A stretch of DNA of 16,644 bases from JAJKJG01 sp036389455 (GTDB lineage Bacteria; Pseudomonadota; Alphaproteobacteria; Rhizobiales; Beijerinckiaceae): contig DASVPW010000124.1 of the NCBI GenBank assembly GCA_036389455.1, positions 1 to 16,644 of the forward strand, read 5' to 3'. The notes beneath the pieces were generated by a model that did not search any database, was not told the DNA's origin, and saw nothing but the letters and a program-made list of their open reading frames with translations. How positions within the stretch are numbered: position 1 is the stretch's first letter; the number at the start of each line of letters is the position of its first letter. Position numbers and translations under genes: made by a program. Of this stretch, positions 7,663 through 14,553 are shown one piece after another.

Positions 7663-8574
7663 TCACATCGCCTCGAAATGCCGGAGCATCCGCGCGGCGT
7701 CCGGCTCCCGCCCGGTGAACAGCCGGAAGGCGTCCACCGCCTGGAACACGGCCATCCCGCCGCCCGCCATGGTGCGGCACCCGCGCGCCCGGGCCTCGCG
7801 GAGGAGCTCGGTCTCCAGGGGGAAGTAGACGATCTCCGCGACCCATAGATGCGGGCCGAGAAGCTCCGCAGGGAGTGCCATGCCCGGGTACTTCGCCATG
7901 CCCAGCGGCGTCGCGTTGACGATTCCGTCCGCGGCCGCGACCGCCTCGGGCACGTCCGGCCTTGCCGATGCCCGCCCGGCGCCGAAGCGCGCGCAGAGGT
8001 TCGCGGCAAGGTTTTCCGCGCGCTCCCGATCCGAATCGACGATGGTGAGCGCTCCGGCGCCGAGGGTGAGAAGCGCGTGGGCCACCGCCGCCCCCGCGCC
8101 TCCTGCGCCGAACTGCACGACGCGTTCGCGGGGGACATCCGGCAGCTCGCGGCGGAAGCTCTCGGCGAACCCCGACCAGTCCGTGTTGTGGCCGACGCGC
8201 CGTCCGTCTCTCAGGACGACCGTGTTGACGGCGCCGAGCGCCCGGGCATCGGGGCTGAGCTCGTCGAGCACTCCGATCACGGCCTGCTTGCAGGGATGCG
8301 TGATGTTGAGCCCGGCGAAGCCCAGGCGCTCGGCGGCCGTGATGAGCTCCGGGAGAGCCTCGACGCCGAGCCGAAGCGCCTCGAGGTCGATCAGCCTGTA
8401 CATGTAGCGCAGGCCCTGGGCATCGCCCTCCCGCTCGTGAAGCCGGGGCGTCCTGGAGGCCTGGATGCCCGCCCCGATGAGGCCGACGAGGAACGAGGGT
8501 GCGCCGGCGGCGGCGCCTGCCGTCCCGCGCATGCCGCTCGAGCTCCTGACGTCCGCGCCCGGCACGTCAGCCAT
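7663..8574 (-). CDS. aroE: Quinate/shikimate dehydrogenase (AroE/QsuD family), likely NAD-dependent
   Basis: Oxidises quinate to 3-dehydroquinate and/or shikimate to 3-dehydroshikimate. In the substrate domain are S40-R-T42-P-x-x-H46, NITHPCK (90-96, catalytic Lys96), GAVNTV (114-119) and GHNTDWSGF (128-136, catalytic Asp132). The Rossmann loop is GAGGAG (156-161), VNATPLGM lies at 219-226, and Gln278 in GGGMAVFQAVDAF completes the site. Biosynthetic AroE normally has Ser-x-Ser and GDNTD; Ser-x-Thr and GHNTD match Corynebacterium glutamicum QsuD-type enzymes. Asp180 after the second Rossmann strand (TIVDSDRERA), in place of the NRT motif, favours NAD. Thus a catabolic role is inferred. It follows the dehydratase by one base and is last in the operon. 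An internal ATG at 8532 with AGGAG ten bases upstream is an alternative start; residues 1-26 look non-conserved. Confidence 0.92.
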   Translation of the reverse strand: MADVPGADVRSSSGMRGTAGAAAGAPSFLVGLIGAGIQASRTPRLHEREGDAQGLRYMYRLIDLEALRLGVEALPELITAAERLGFAGLNITHPCKQAVIGVLDELSPDARALGAVNTVVLRDGRRVGHNTDWSGFAESFRRELPDVPRERVVQFGAGGAGAAVAHALLTLGAGALTIVDSDRERAENLAANLCARFGAGRASARPDVPEAVAAADGIVNATPLGMAKYPGMALPAELLGPHLWVAEIVYFPLETELLREARARGCRTMAGGGMAVFQAVDAFRLFTGREPDAARMLRHFEAM

Positions 8575-8575
8575 G

Positions 8576-9007
8576 CTACGCGATCAGATCGCGCATCGCC
8601 CGCACCGCGATCGGATAGCCCGCCGTGCCGAGGCCGGCGATCACCGCCGTCGCCACCGGCGAGATGTAGGAGCGGTGGTAGATCGGCTCGCGGCGATGGA
8701 TGTTCGAGATGTGCAGCTCGATGATCGGGCCGGGGAACATCTTCAGGCTGTCCATGATCGCCATGGACGTGAAGGTGAACGCCGCGGGGTTGATGATGAT
8801 GCCCGCCCCCTTGTCGATCGCCTCGTGCACCCACTCGATGATCTCGTGCTCCCGATTGGACTGGCGGAACTCGATCGGCTGGCCGGGGACGGCCTCGCGG
8901 CACATGGCCTCGACCTCGGAAAGCGTGGTGCGGCCGTAAATCTCGGGCTCGCGCGTACCGAGGCGATTGAGGTTCGGTCCGTTGAGCACATAGATCGGCT
9001 TTGCCAT
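8576..9007 (-). CDS. aroQ: Type II 3-dehydroquinate dehydratase homologue with altered substrate pocket
   Basis: Type II dehydroquinase fold, normally a dodecamer converting 3-dehydroquinate to 3-dehydroshikimate. The 143-residue length is normal. Conserved features are LNGPNLN (8-14), R19 and Y24 in GTREPEIYG (catalytic), RQSN (48-51), N73, D86, and E97-x-H99-I-S101-N (catalytic His99). Two otherwise conserved substrate contacts are changed: the His of the THTS signature (His81 in M. tuberculosis numbering) is Phe79 in FTFTS, and the Arg of the FRHxS segment (Arg112) is Tyr110 in PIYHRS. EGxL after RQSN is EHEI. Context (TRAP transporter, QsuD-like dehydrogenase) argues for catabolism, perhaps of a quinate-like compound, rather than chorismate synthesis. 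It starts 32 bp after dctM. Confidence 0.92.
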   Translation of the reverse strand: MAKPIYVLNGPNLNRLGTREPEIYGRTTLSEVEAMCREAVPGQPIEFRQSNREHEIIEWVHEAIDKGAGIIINPAAFTFTSMAIMDSLKMFPGPIIELHISNIHRREPIYHRSYISPVATAVIAGLGTAGYPIAVRAMRDLIA

Positions 9008-9039
9008 CAGGTTTTTCTCTCGTGTGAACGGCCGATCGC

Positions 9040-10341
9040 TCAGCCCTTGTAGCCCATCAGCTTGGGCAGCCAGAGCACGGTCTCCGGGAAGTAGGTGATG
9101 ATAAACAGGGCGACGACCATCGAATAAACGAAAGGCATCATGTCACGGATAATGTGACGCAGCGGCGCGCCCGAGATCGCCTGGGCGATGAACAGCAGCA
9201 GGCCGTGCGGCGGCAGGATGAGGCCGATCATGATATTGAACACCGTGACGACGCCGAAATGCACGAGATCGATGCCGAGCGCCTTCGCCGTCGGGATAAA
9301 GATCGGCAGGATCACTAGAATGATCGTGGTGCCTTCAAGCATGCAGCCGAGCACCAGCAGGATGATGTTGACCCAGAACAGAAACCAGTTGGGAGACATT
9401 TCGTGGCCGGCCAGCAGTGCTTTCACGACTTCCGGAATCTGCTCGACGGTCACGACATAGTTGAAGGCCAGCGCGCTCGCGATCAACATGCCGATCGATG
9501 CGGTCGCCCGGGCGCTGTTGATCACGGCGCCGTAGGTGTCGCGCATGCCGAAGTTGCGGTACCAAAGAATTCCGACGATGAACGCATAAGCCGCCGCGAC
9601 CGCGGCCGCCTCCGTCGGAGTCATCACGCCGCCGTAGATGCCCCACAGCAGAACGACCGGCATCATCAGGGCGGGAAAAGCACGCCAGGTGATGGCAGGC
9701 CATTCGCGGATCGGGATGGGCTTTTCGACCGGAAAGTCGTGTTTGTGCGCCATGTAACTGTTCACGGCCATTTGCCCGGCGGCCATGAGCAATCCCGGAA
9801 TGACGCCGCCCAGGAAGAGATATCCGACCGAAGTGTCGGAGATCAGCGCAAAGATAACCATCGGGATCGACGGCGGGATAATCGGCCCGATCACCGCGGT
9901 CGCCGCGGTAATGGCCGCCGCGTAGCTCACCGGATAACGATTGTTCTTTGTCATCATGTCGATCTGGACCTTGCCAGTCCCGGCAAGGTCGGCGATCGCC
10001 GAGCCCGACATGCCCGAGAAGATGATGCTCTGCACGACGTTGATGTGCCCGAGCCCGCCCCGCAGGCGCCCGACCAGCATGTCGCAGAATTCGAGCAGAT
10101 GGTCCGTCATCTTGCTCAGGTTCATCAGCTCGGCCGAAAACAGAAACAGCGGCACCGCGAGCAGCACGTAGCTGTTCAACATGCCGTTCATGATCTGCTC
10201 GGCGGCGGTGGCGAGATCCAATCCCATCAACAGGAGATAGAGGATCGTGGCCACGATCATCGAGTAGCCGATAGGCAACCCGAACAGCGCCAACGCAACG
10301 ATGGCGTAGATCGACAGCGAGAACGGACTGAGGAAGTTCAC
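9040..10341 (-). CDS. dctM: TRAP transporter large permease (DctM family)
   Basis: Twelve-helix transport subunit of a tripartite ATP-independent periplasmic transporter, which uses a sodium or proton gradient to import an organic acid delivered by DctP. The 433 residues are the family norm. Signatures include GMSGSAIADLAGTGKV (about 110-125), PIIPPSIPMVIFA, GGVIPGLLMA, GGVMTPTEAAAVAAAYA and LILPPHGLLLFI. The start codon is GTG: its GTGA overlaps the dctQ stop by four bases, giving translational coupling. The DNA is less GC-rich than most flanking genes. Substrate is inferred from neighbours (quinate, shikimate or a similar hydroxylated ring acid) and is not determined by this subunit. Confidence 0.96.
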   Translation of the reverse strand: MNFLSPFSLSIYAIVALALFGLPIGYSMIVATILYLLLMGLDLATAAEQIMNGMLNSYVLLAVPLFLFSAELMNLSKMTDHLLEFCDMLVGRLRGGLGHINVVQSIIFSGMSGSAIADLAGTGKVQIDMMTKNNRYPVSYAAAITAATAVIGPIIPPSIPMVIFALISDTSVGYLFLGGVIPGLLMAAGQMAVNSYMAHKHDFPVEKPIPIREWPAITWRAFPALMMPVVLLWGIYGGVMTPTEAAAVAAAYAFIVGILWYRNFGMRDTYGAVINSARATASIGMLIASALAFNYVVTVEQIPEVVKALLAGHEMSPNWFLFWVNIILLVLGCMLEGTTIILVILPIFIPTAKALGIDLVHFGVVTVFNIMIGLILPPHGLLLFIAQAISGAPLRHIIRDMMPFVYSMVVALFIITYFPETVLWLPKLMGYKG

Positions 10342-10856
10342 AGCGTCGATCCCCCGCCAACCTGGATGTCGGGAGGAGTGCCGCGCAGCGCCCTATAGAC
10401 GACCATCGAATAGCGCGCGATCGCGGCGACAACAAAGATCACGTAGATCGAATAAAGATAGTCGAGACGGATCGGCATATAGGCCGCCTTTTCGACTTTC
10501 AGAAACCGGACGTACGAGTAAGTGGCCGGCAGTGAAATCCCGAACAGCGCGATGCAGCAAATGCCAGTGATGACGGCGGCGCGCGCACGCGCCTTTTCGC
10601 TCAACGAGCTGTAGAAGATATCAAAGCGGATTTCGTTTCTTTCGCGAACGACGAAAGCCGCTCCCCACAACGTTCCCCAAACCCAAAAGAAAACGCTCGC
10701 TTCATCGGTCCAGCCGAACGGGTAGTTGAAGACGTAGCGGGAGATGATCTGCACCATGAAGCACAAAAACATGCAGACCAGCAGCAGCCCGCAGAATGCT
10801 TCCGCTGCGTGCCGCAGCGAGCGGATGGTATGAGCGAGACGGTCTTTTCCTGGCAT
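10338..10856 (-). CDS. dctQ: TRAP transporter small permease (DctQ family)
   Basis: Four-helix small membrane subunit that pairs with DctM. From the ATG at 10856 it has 172 residues (MPGKDRLAHTIRSLRHAAEAFCGLLL...). Family features are SRYVFNYPFGWTDEASVFFWVWGTLWGAAFVVRERNEIRFD, matching the SRY...W..E......G...H...D pattern with Asn replacing the usual His, and further helices ending in YSMVVYRALRG. The frame is open to a TTG at 10919, but that extension runs through a perfect stem-loop (10886-10913) and adds an unlikely hydrophilic N-terminus, so 10856 is preferred. No strong Shine-Dalgarno is seen. This is one of the least GC-rich stretches of the window (32 of 60 bases G+C in 10621-10680). 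Confidence 0.93.
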   Translation of the reverse strand: MPGKDRLAHTIRSLRHAAEAFCGLLLVCMFLCFMVQIISRYVFNYPFGWTDEASVFFWVWGTLWGAAFVVRERNEIRFDIFYSSLSEKARARAAVITGICCIALFGISLPATYSYVRFLKVEKAAYMPIRLDYLYSIYVIFVVAAIARYSMVVYRALRGTPPDIQVGGGSTL

Positions 10857-10885
10857 CACAGGCGCTTGCCTACGGCACCAAAACG

Positions 10886-10913
10886 GGCCGGTTGCGATGC
10901 TCCGCAACCGGCC
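10886..10913 (-). promoter_or_regulatory. Intercistronic stem-loop between dctP and dctQ
   Basis: GGCCGGTTGCG (10886-10896) and CGCAACCGGCC (10903-10913) form a perfect 11-bp stem with a 6-nt loop. It lies 48 bp after the dctP stop and 29 bp before the dctQ start. In the direction of transcription the stem is followed by CGTTTTGG, only four T, so it is more likely a partial terminator or 3'-end stabiliser than a full stop. Such structures after solute-binding-protein genes raise binding protein relative to permease. Confidence 0.75.
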
Positions 10914-10961
10914 AGTCAAGGAGGGAGAGGAGCACGAAGCGCCGCTCCCTTATCAAGGGGA

Positions 10962-11945
10962 CTACTGGACGGCGTTGATCTTCTCGAGCGCGCCCTTCGG
11001 CCACTCGTTGCCGTATTTGTCGACGTACTTCTTCTGCGCGAAGGTGCGGAACGCCGCGACGTCCGGCTGATAGACCTTCTTGCCTTCCTTCTTGAAGAAC
11101 TCTAGGGCCTCGGTTTCCTGCGCGTCGAAGCGCTTGATGTTCTCCGCCGCCATCTTGTCCGCTTCGGCCTGGAATTTGGCCTGCTGCGCCGGCTTCAGGG
11201 CGTCCCAGATCTTGGAACGCATCACCATCACGTCATAGGCGATGACATGCTTGGTGAGGATGAACTGGCTGGTCACTTCATGGAATTTCATCAGCCGGCT
11301 CGCGACTACCGGATTGTCCTGGCCGTCGACGGTGCCGCTCTGCAGCGCCGTGTAGAGCTCGGCATAGGCGACCGGCGTCGGGTTGGCGCCGAGCGACTCG
11401 CCGAGGAATTGCCAGAACTCGCCGCCCGGCATGCGCAGCTTGATGCCCGCCATGTCGGCCGGCCCGTTGATCTGCTTGTCGACTCGCAGATTGAGGCTGC
11501 GCGAGCCGAAATAGACCGGTGTGATGACCTGGATGCCGAGTTGGTCCTTGGCCATCTTGATGAAGTCTTTGCCGACATCGCTTTTGAACGTTTTGACCAT
11601 ATGGTCGGCGTCGCGGAACAGGAACGCCGAGGTCAGTAACGACCAGGCCGGGATCTGCTTCGAGATATCGGCCGGCGCGAGGTTGCAGAGGTCGAGATTG
11701 TCACGCTGGAGTGCGACCAGCTCGGTGCCCTGCTTGAACAGGGTGTTGCCCCAATAGGGCTCGAAATCGAAGTCGTCCTTGATCGCGGCCGCGAAGTTCT
11801 TGTAGGCCTCGGCTCGCAGATCCTGCTCGGTGAAAGCAGCGCTGAACCTCAGCTTCGGCTTGGTTTGCGCGGCGACTCCGCTCCCGGCGAGCGCGACGGC
11901 GGAGGCACCGAGCAGGGCAGCGCGGCGAGTGGTTTTGTGAAACAT
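10962..11945 (-). CDS. dctP: TRAP transporter solute-binding protein (DctP family)
   Basis: Periplasmic binding protein that captures the substrate for DctQM. The 327 residues start MFHKTTRRAALLGASAVALAGSGVAAQT, a signal peptide with a twin-Arg pair compatible with Tat export and an Ala-x-Ala type cleavage site. Family markers follow: LRFSAAFTEQ, GTELVALQRDNLDL, a GIKLRMPGG segment carrying the Arg that normally salt-bridges the substrate carboxylate, then YTALQSGTVDGQDNP. A carboxylate ligand is therefore expected. The ATG at 11945 has a strong GGGAGG Shine-Dalgarno; an ATG 24 bases upstream lacks one and would extend the signal peptide. It is first of the transport genes, with 99 bp of leader containing a sequence shared with the regulator promoter. 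Confidence 0.94.
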   Translation of the reverse strand: MFHKTTRRAALLGASAVALAGSGVAAQTKPKLRFSAAFTEQDLRAEAYKNFAAAIKDDFDFEPYWGNTLFKQGTELVALQRDNLDLCNLAPADISKQIPAWSLLTSAFLFRDADHMVKTFKSDVGKDFIKMAKDQLGIQVITPVYFGSRSLNLRVDKQINGPADMAGIKLRMPGGEFWQFLGESLGANPTPVAYAELYTALQSGTVDGQDNPVVASRLMKFHEVTSQFILTKHVIAYDVMVMRSKIWDALKPAQQAKFQAEADKMAAENIKRFDAQETEALEFFKKEGKKVYQPDVAAFRTFAQKKYVDKYGNEWPKGALEKINAVQ

Positions 11946-12044
11946 CCTTTTCCTCCCTGAGACTGGCATCTTTATGGGTCCGCATCATGCCGAAATCGCA
12001 CCGGGACGCAACGGCAAATGCGAGAACGTAGGAGATTCTGTGAT
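11946..12044 (-). promoter_or_regulatory. dctP upstream region with shared 18-bp motif
   Basis: Ninety-nine bp between the second GntR gene and dctP. TCCGCATCATGCCGAAAT at 11979-11996 matches TCCGCATCATACAGATTT at 13595-13612, upstream of the other GntR gene, at 14 of 18 positions and in the same orientation relative to the downstream gene. On the minus strand each copy contains a -10-like hexamer (CATGAT here, TATGAT at the other site). It is a candidate operator/promoter element for the paired regulators; no experimental support. Confidence 0.4.
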
Positions 12045-12734
12045 CTATCCGGCGATCGCCATGTCGCCTCCGAGACGGCCGCTCGCCAGCGCGTGCTCCA
12101 CGCCTCCGGTGACATGGACGGACAGCACGTCGCGGGCTTTTTCCGCGTTCCGGCGCAAGGCGGCTTCGAGCAGGAGCTTGTGCTCGCGCGCCGCGATCCC
12201 GCTGCGGAAGCCGAGCGCCACGATCTGATAGCGGAGATATTTGTCGAAGACCGCCGCGTGGGTCTCCATCAAGAGGCGCGACCCGCAGGCGGAGGTGAGC
12301 GCCTGGTGGAACTGCCAATCGTACTGCTTCCAAAGCTCGGACGCGTCCCGGTCGCCGGCCTCCATCCGCTCTTCCATCAGGGCGAGCTTGTGGTGCGCGG
12401 CGACGACGCGGCCCTCCCATTCGAGGTCGCCATGCTGGAACGACTGCTCGAGAGCGTCGCCTTCGAGCAGTTGGCGAAGGGCCGCGATCTCCTTCAGGTT
12501 CCTGGCGGAGACCGGCGCCACTTCGAACCCGCGCTGGCCCTCGGCGACGACGAGCTTCTCGGAGGAGAGCCGGCTCAGGATCTCGCGCAGGGTGCTGACG
12601 CTCGCGGCGTAATCGTTCCGCAGGCGGTCGAGCTTCAGCTTGCCCCCGGGCGGAAGCCGGCCGAAGAGGATGTCGGCGCGGATCCGGCGATAGGCTAGCT
12701 CGCCGGGGGTCGACGGTTCGGCGACGGTGCGCAT
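12045..12734 (-). CDS. GntR-family regulator, FCD (FadR C-terminal) subfamily, second of tandem pair
   Basis: A 229-residue DNA-binding regulator. The winged helix-turn-helix spans about residues 10-72 (LAYRRIRADILFGRLPPGGKLKLDRL...VSTLREILSRLSSEKLVVAEGQRGFEV). The all-helical FCD ligand/metal domain follows, with the expected His positions in WQFHQAL, AREHKLLLEAAL and LSVHVTGG. It probably senses the imported substrate or its oxidation product and controls the transport/dehydrogenase genes. The ATG at 12734 has AAGGGG upstream and sits one base after the TGA of the preceding GntR gene, so the two are co-translated. The protein is a close paralogue of that neighbour, roughly 60% identical by eye, with nearly the same recognition helix. 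Confidence 0.93.
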   Translation of the reverse strand: MRTVAEPSTPGELAYRRIRADILFGRLPPGGKLKLDRLRNDYAASVSTLREILSRLSSEKLVVAEGQRGFEVAPVSARNLKEIAALRQLLEGDALEQSFQHGDLEWEGRVVAAHHKLALMEERMEAGDRDASELWKQYDWQFHQALTSACGSRLLMETHAAVFDKYLRYQIVALGFRSGIAAREHKLLLEAALRRNAEKARDVLSVHVTGGVEHALASGRLGGDMAIAG

Positions 12735-12735
12735 C

Positions 12736-13515
12736 TCAGCCCCTTCCCGCCTTTTGCTTCGCAACGCGACGAGAAGCAGGCCGGCGGCGCGGCCCCCCGG
12801 CTTTCGCCTCCTTCCGTGGCCTCGGTATGCGGGCCCGAGGGCGTCCGGGCGGCTTGAGCCAGTTCAACTCACCCTTGGCGAGGGCCGTCTCGACGCAATC
12901 CTGGACATGGCGCGCGAGGATCTCTCGTGCGCCGGCGAAATCGCGACGCATGGCGCAGCGCAACAGGTCGCGGTGTTCCCGCGCCGCCGTCTCTCCCCGG
13001 TAGATATCGCCGACCATTTGATAGCGGAGATACTTGTCGTAGATGGACGCGTGGATCTCGAGCAGAACCTCGGAACCGCAGGCCGAGACGAGCGCCGTGT
13101 GGAATTCGCGGTCATAGCGCTTCCACAGCTCGGCGGCCGTGCGGTCGCCCCGCGCCATGCGGGCTTCGAGCGCCGAGAGCTTGTGGTGGGCGGCGACGAC
13201 GCGACCCTCCCATTCAAGATCGCCGTGCTCGATCGCCGCCCCAAGCGCGTGGCACTCGAGCAGGAGCCGCATCCCCGCCACCTCCCGAAAGCCGTCCGCC
13301 GACACGGGCTCCACCTCGAATCCGCGCTGGCCCTCGGCCACGACGAACCCTTCCGAGCAAAGCCGGTTCAGGATTTCACGCAGCGTGCTCACGCTGACGC
13401 CGTAGCCCGCCCGGAGCGTCTCGAGCTTCAGCTTCTGTCCCGGGGCCAGCCGGCCGAAAACGATGTCGCGCCGGATCGCGTCGTACGCGCGTTCGCCTAC
13501 GGTCTCGCCGGCCAT
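12736..13515 (-). CDS. GntR-family regulator, FCD subfamily, with basic AT-hook-like tail
   Basis: A 259-residue GntR/FCD regulator, first of a tandem pair. The winged helix lies at about residues 5-68 (RAYDAIRRDIVFGRLAPGQKLKLETL...VSTLREILNRLCSEGFVVAEGQRGFEV), and the FCD domain carries the usual His residues in REFHTAL, AREHRDLL and LARHVQDC. Beyond the FCD domain is a 43-residue tail (217-259) rich in Arg, Pro and Lys, including PPGRPRARIPRPRK, an AT-hook-like GRP core that the paralogue lacks. The ATG at 13515 has GAGGG at good spacing; an ATG at 13536 is an alternative with a poorer site. The open frame above it to 13725 is non-conserved in appearance. Probably autoregulated through the upstream palindrome and regulator of the whole module. 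Confidence 0.92.
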   Translation of the reverse strand: MAGETVGERAYDAIRRDIVFGRLAPGQKLKLETLRAGYGVSVSTLREILNRLCSEGFVVAEGQRGFEVEPVSADGFREVAGMRLLLECHALGAAIEHGDLEWEGRVVAAHHKLSALEARMARGDRTAAELWKRYDREFHTALVSACGSEVLLEIHASIYDKYLRYQMVGDIYRGETAAREHRDLLRCAMRRDFAGAREILARHVQDCVETALAKGELNWLKPPGRPRARIPRPRKEAKAGGPRRRPASRRVAKQKAGRG

Positions 13516-13599
13516 TCGTCCCTCTCGGTCGCTCATCCCGTCAACGTGCCATGGTCCAGGGCCGTCGTGAAGGGCGCGCCCATGCGCATGACGCTCCGC

Positions 13600-13627
13600 A
13601 TCATACAGATTTGATTTCGTATGTTGA
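13600..13627 (-). promoter_or_regulatory. Putative GntR-gene promoter with overlapping inverted repeat
   Basis: On the minus strand TCAACA (13627-13622) and TATGAT (13605-13600, five of six -10 matches) are 16 bp apart. An inverted repeat CATAC-N12-GTATG (13602-13623), extending imperfectly to GCTCC/GGAGC outside, covers the same segment. It lies between the divergent GntR and two-domain genes and could serve both. GntR/FCD proteins commonly bind short inverted repeats, but the assignment is inferred. Confidence 0.45.
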
Positions 13628-13740
13628 GTGGAGCACTCTCCGGCTGTGCGGCGCTTGGCCCTTGCATCAGCCGTGGCGCGGGCGGCGGCGCGCGAGCTCT
13701 CCGCCTCCAAGCATACGTCCGGCAACCGGGGAGCCTTGGA

Positions 13741-14400
13741 ATGACCTCAGATCCTGGTTTCCTGGCGATCTGGAGCGACGTCGACGCCCGGGAGGAGACG
13801 GACTACCTCCATTGGCTCACCCGGGAGCACGCGGCGGAGCGCGTGAGCGTGCCCGGCTTCCTCGGTGTGCGGGTCTTCCGCGCACGGCTCCCGGAGCATT
13901 GCCGCTACTTCATCCTGTATCGTCTGGCGGATGCCGGCGTCGTCGGCAGCGAGCCGTATCTCGCACGGCTCAACGCGCCTTCCGAATGGTCGCGCCGCAT
14001 CATGCCGATCCTTCGGAACTTCGTTCGCGGCGGCGGGCGGGTGGTCGCGGAAGCCGGCCGGGGAGAGGGTTCGATCGCCGTTCCGATCATCTGCGAGCCG
14101 TCCGAAGTGGCTGCGGCGCGCGCAGCGCTCGGCCCGCTCGCCGCACTCGACCGTGTCGTTTCGGCGCGGCTCTTCGAGGTCGAGCGGAAGGAAACCGAGA
14201 TCGCGACGAGCGAGAAGTCGCTGCGCGCGACCGACCAAACCTTTCCCGCGCTCCTTCTCGTCGAAGCGCTCAGCGATCCTGCTCTCGACACGGCGTTGGA
14301 CGCACTTCGGAACACGATCCGGATGAGGGCGCCGCTCGTACGATACGATCAGGCATTTGCCCTTGGCCGGGACGAAGTCGTCAGGGCACGGGCGCTCTGA
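13741..14400 (+). CDS. Two-domain dimeric alpha/beta-barrel (ferredoxin-fold-like) protein, function unknown
   Basis: A 219-residue soluble protein with no signal peptide. The N-terminal half (about 1-105) has FLAIWSDVDAREETDYLHWLTREHAAERVSVPGFLGVRVFRA, the W..H....R...PGF pattern of EthD/DUF4286-like small alpha/beta-barrel domains. The C-terminal half (about 110-219) has a similar layout (SIAVPIICEPSE... RVVSARLFEVE... FPALLLVEALSDPALDTALDALR) and may be a second, degenerate copy. Such folds include isomerases, mono-oxygenases and binding proteins, so a role in processing the module's substrate is possible but unproven. The ATG at 13741 has GGGGAG upstream; an in-frame ATG at 13621 would add 40 non-conserved-looking residues. 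It is divergent from the GntR pair and shares its control region. Confidence 0.8.
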   Translation: MTSDPGFLAIWSDVDAREETDYLHWLTREHAAERVSVPGFLGVRVFRARLPEHCRYFILYRLADAGVVGSEPYLARLNAPSEWSRRIMPILRNFVRGGGRVVAEAGRGEGSIAVPIICEPSEVAAARAALGPLAALDRVVSARLFEVERKETEIATSEKSLRATDQTFPALLLVEALSDPALDTALDALRNTIRMRAPLVRYDQAFALGRDEVVRARAL

Positions 14401-14553
14401 CATGCGAAGGCCTGGAAGGTTGAGGCCGAAGCCCGCCTCCGCACAGCTCTCGTGCCGATCCGGCCACGCCGCGCCGATCGCGTGTTCCAAGCCGACGTTG
14501 GCCAGCAGGCTTGCGTCGCCGCTAGAGCAACGTCGCGAGCGCCTTGATTTTGC
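14401..14553. other. Spacer between two-domain gene and tRNA, nothing recognisable
   Basis: About 150 bp with no gene, no integrase fragment and no second copy of the tRNA 3' end that I could find. It marks the boundary between the accessory module and the tRNA-rluA-rpoH block. Confidence 0.5.

Noticed and set aside
7146..8138. Minus-strand open frame of 330 codons over the dehydrogenase and the small gene
   Set aside because: It overlaps the well-supported dehydrogenase in another frame and has Arg/Ser-rich shadow composition.
13516..13725. Extended N-terminus of the first GntR protein
   Set aside because: The extra residues are unlike GntR proteins and would run through the divergent promoter region; a better ribosome-binding site precedes 13515.
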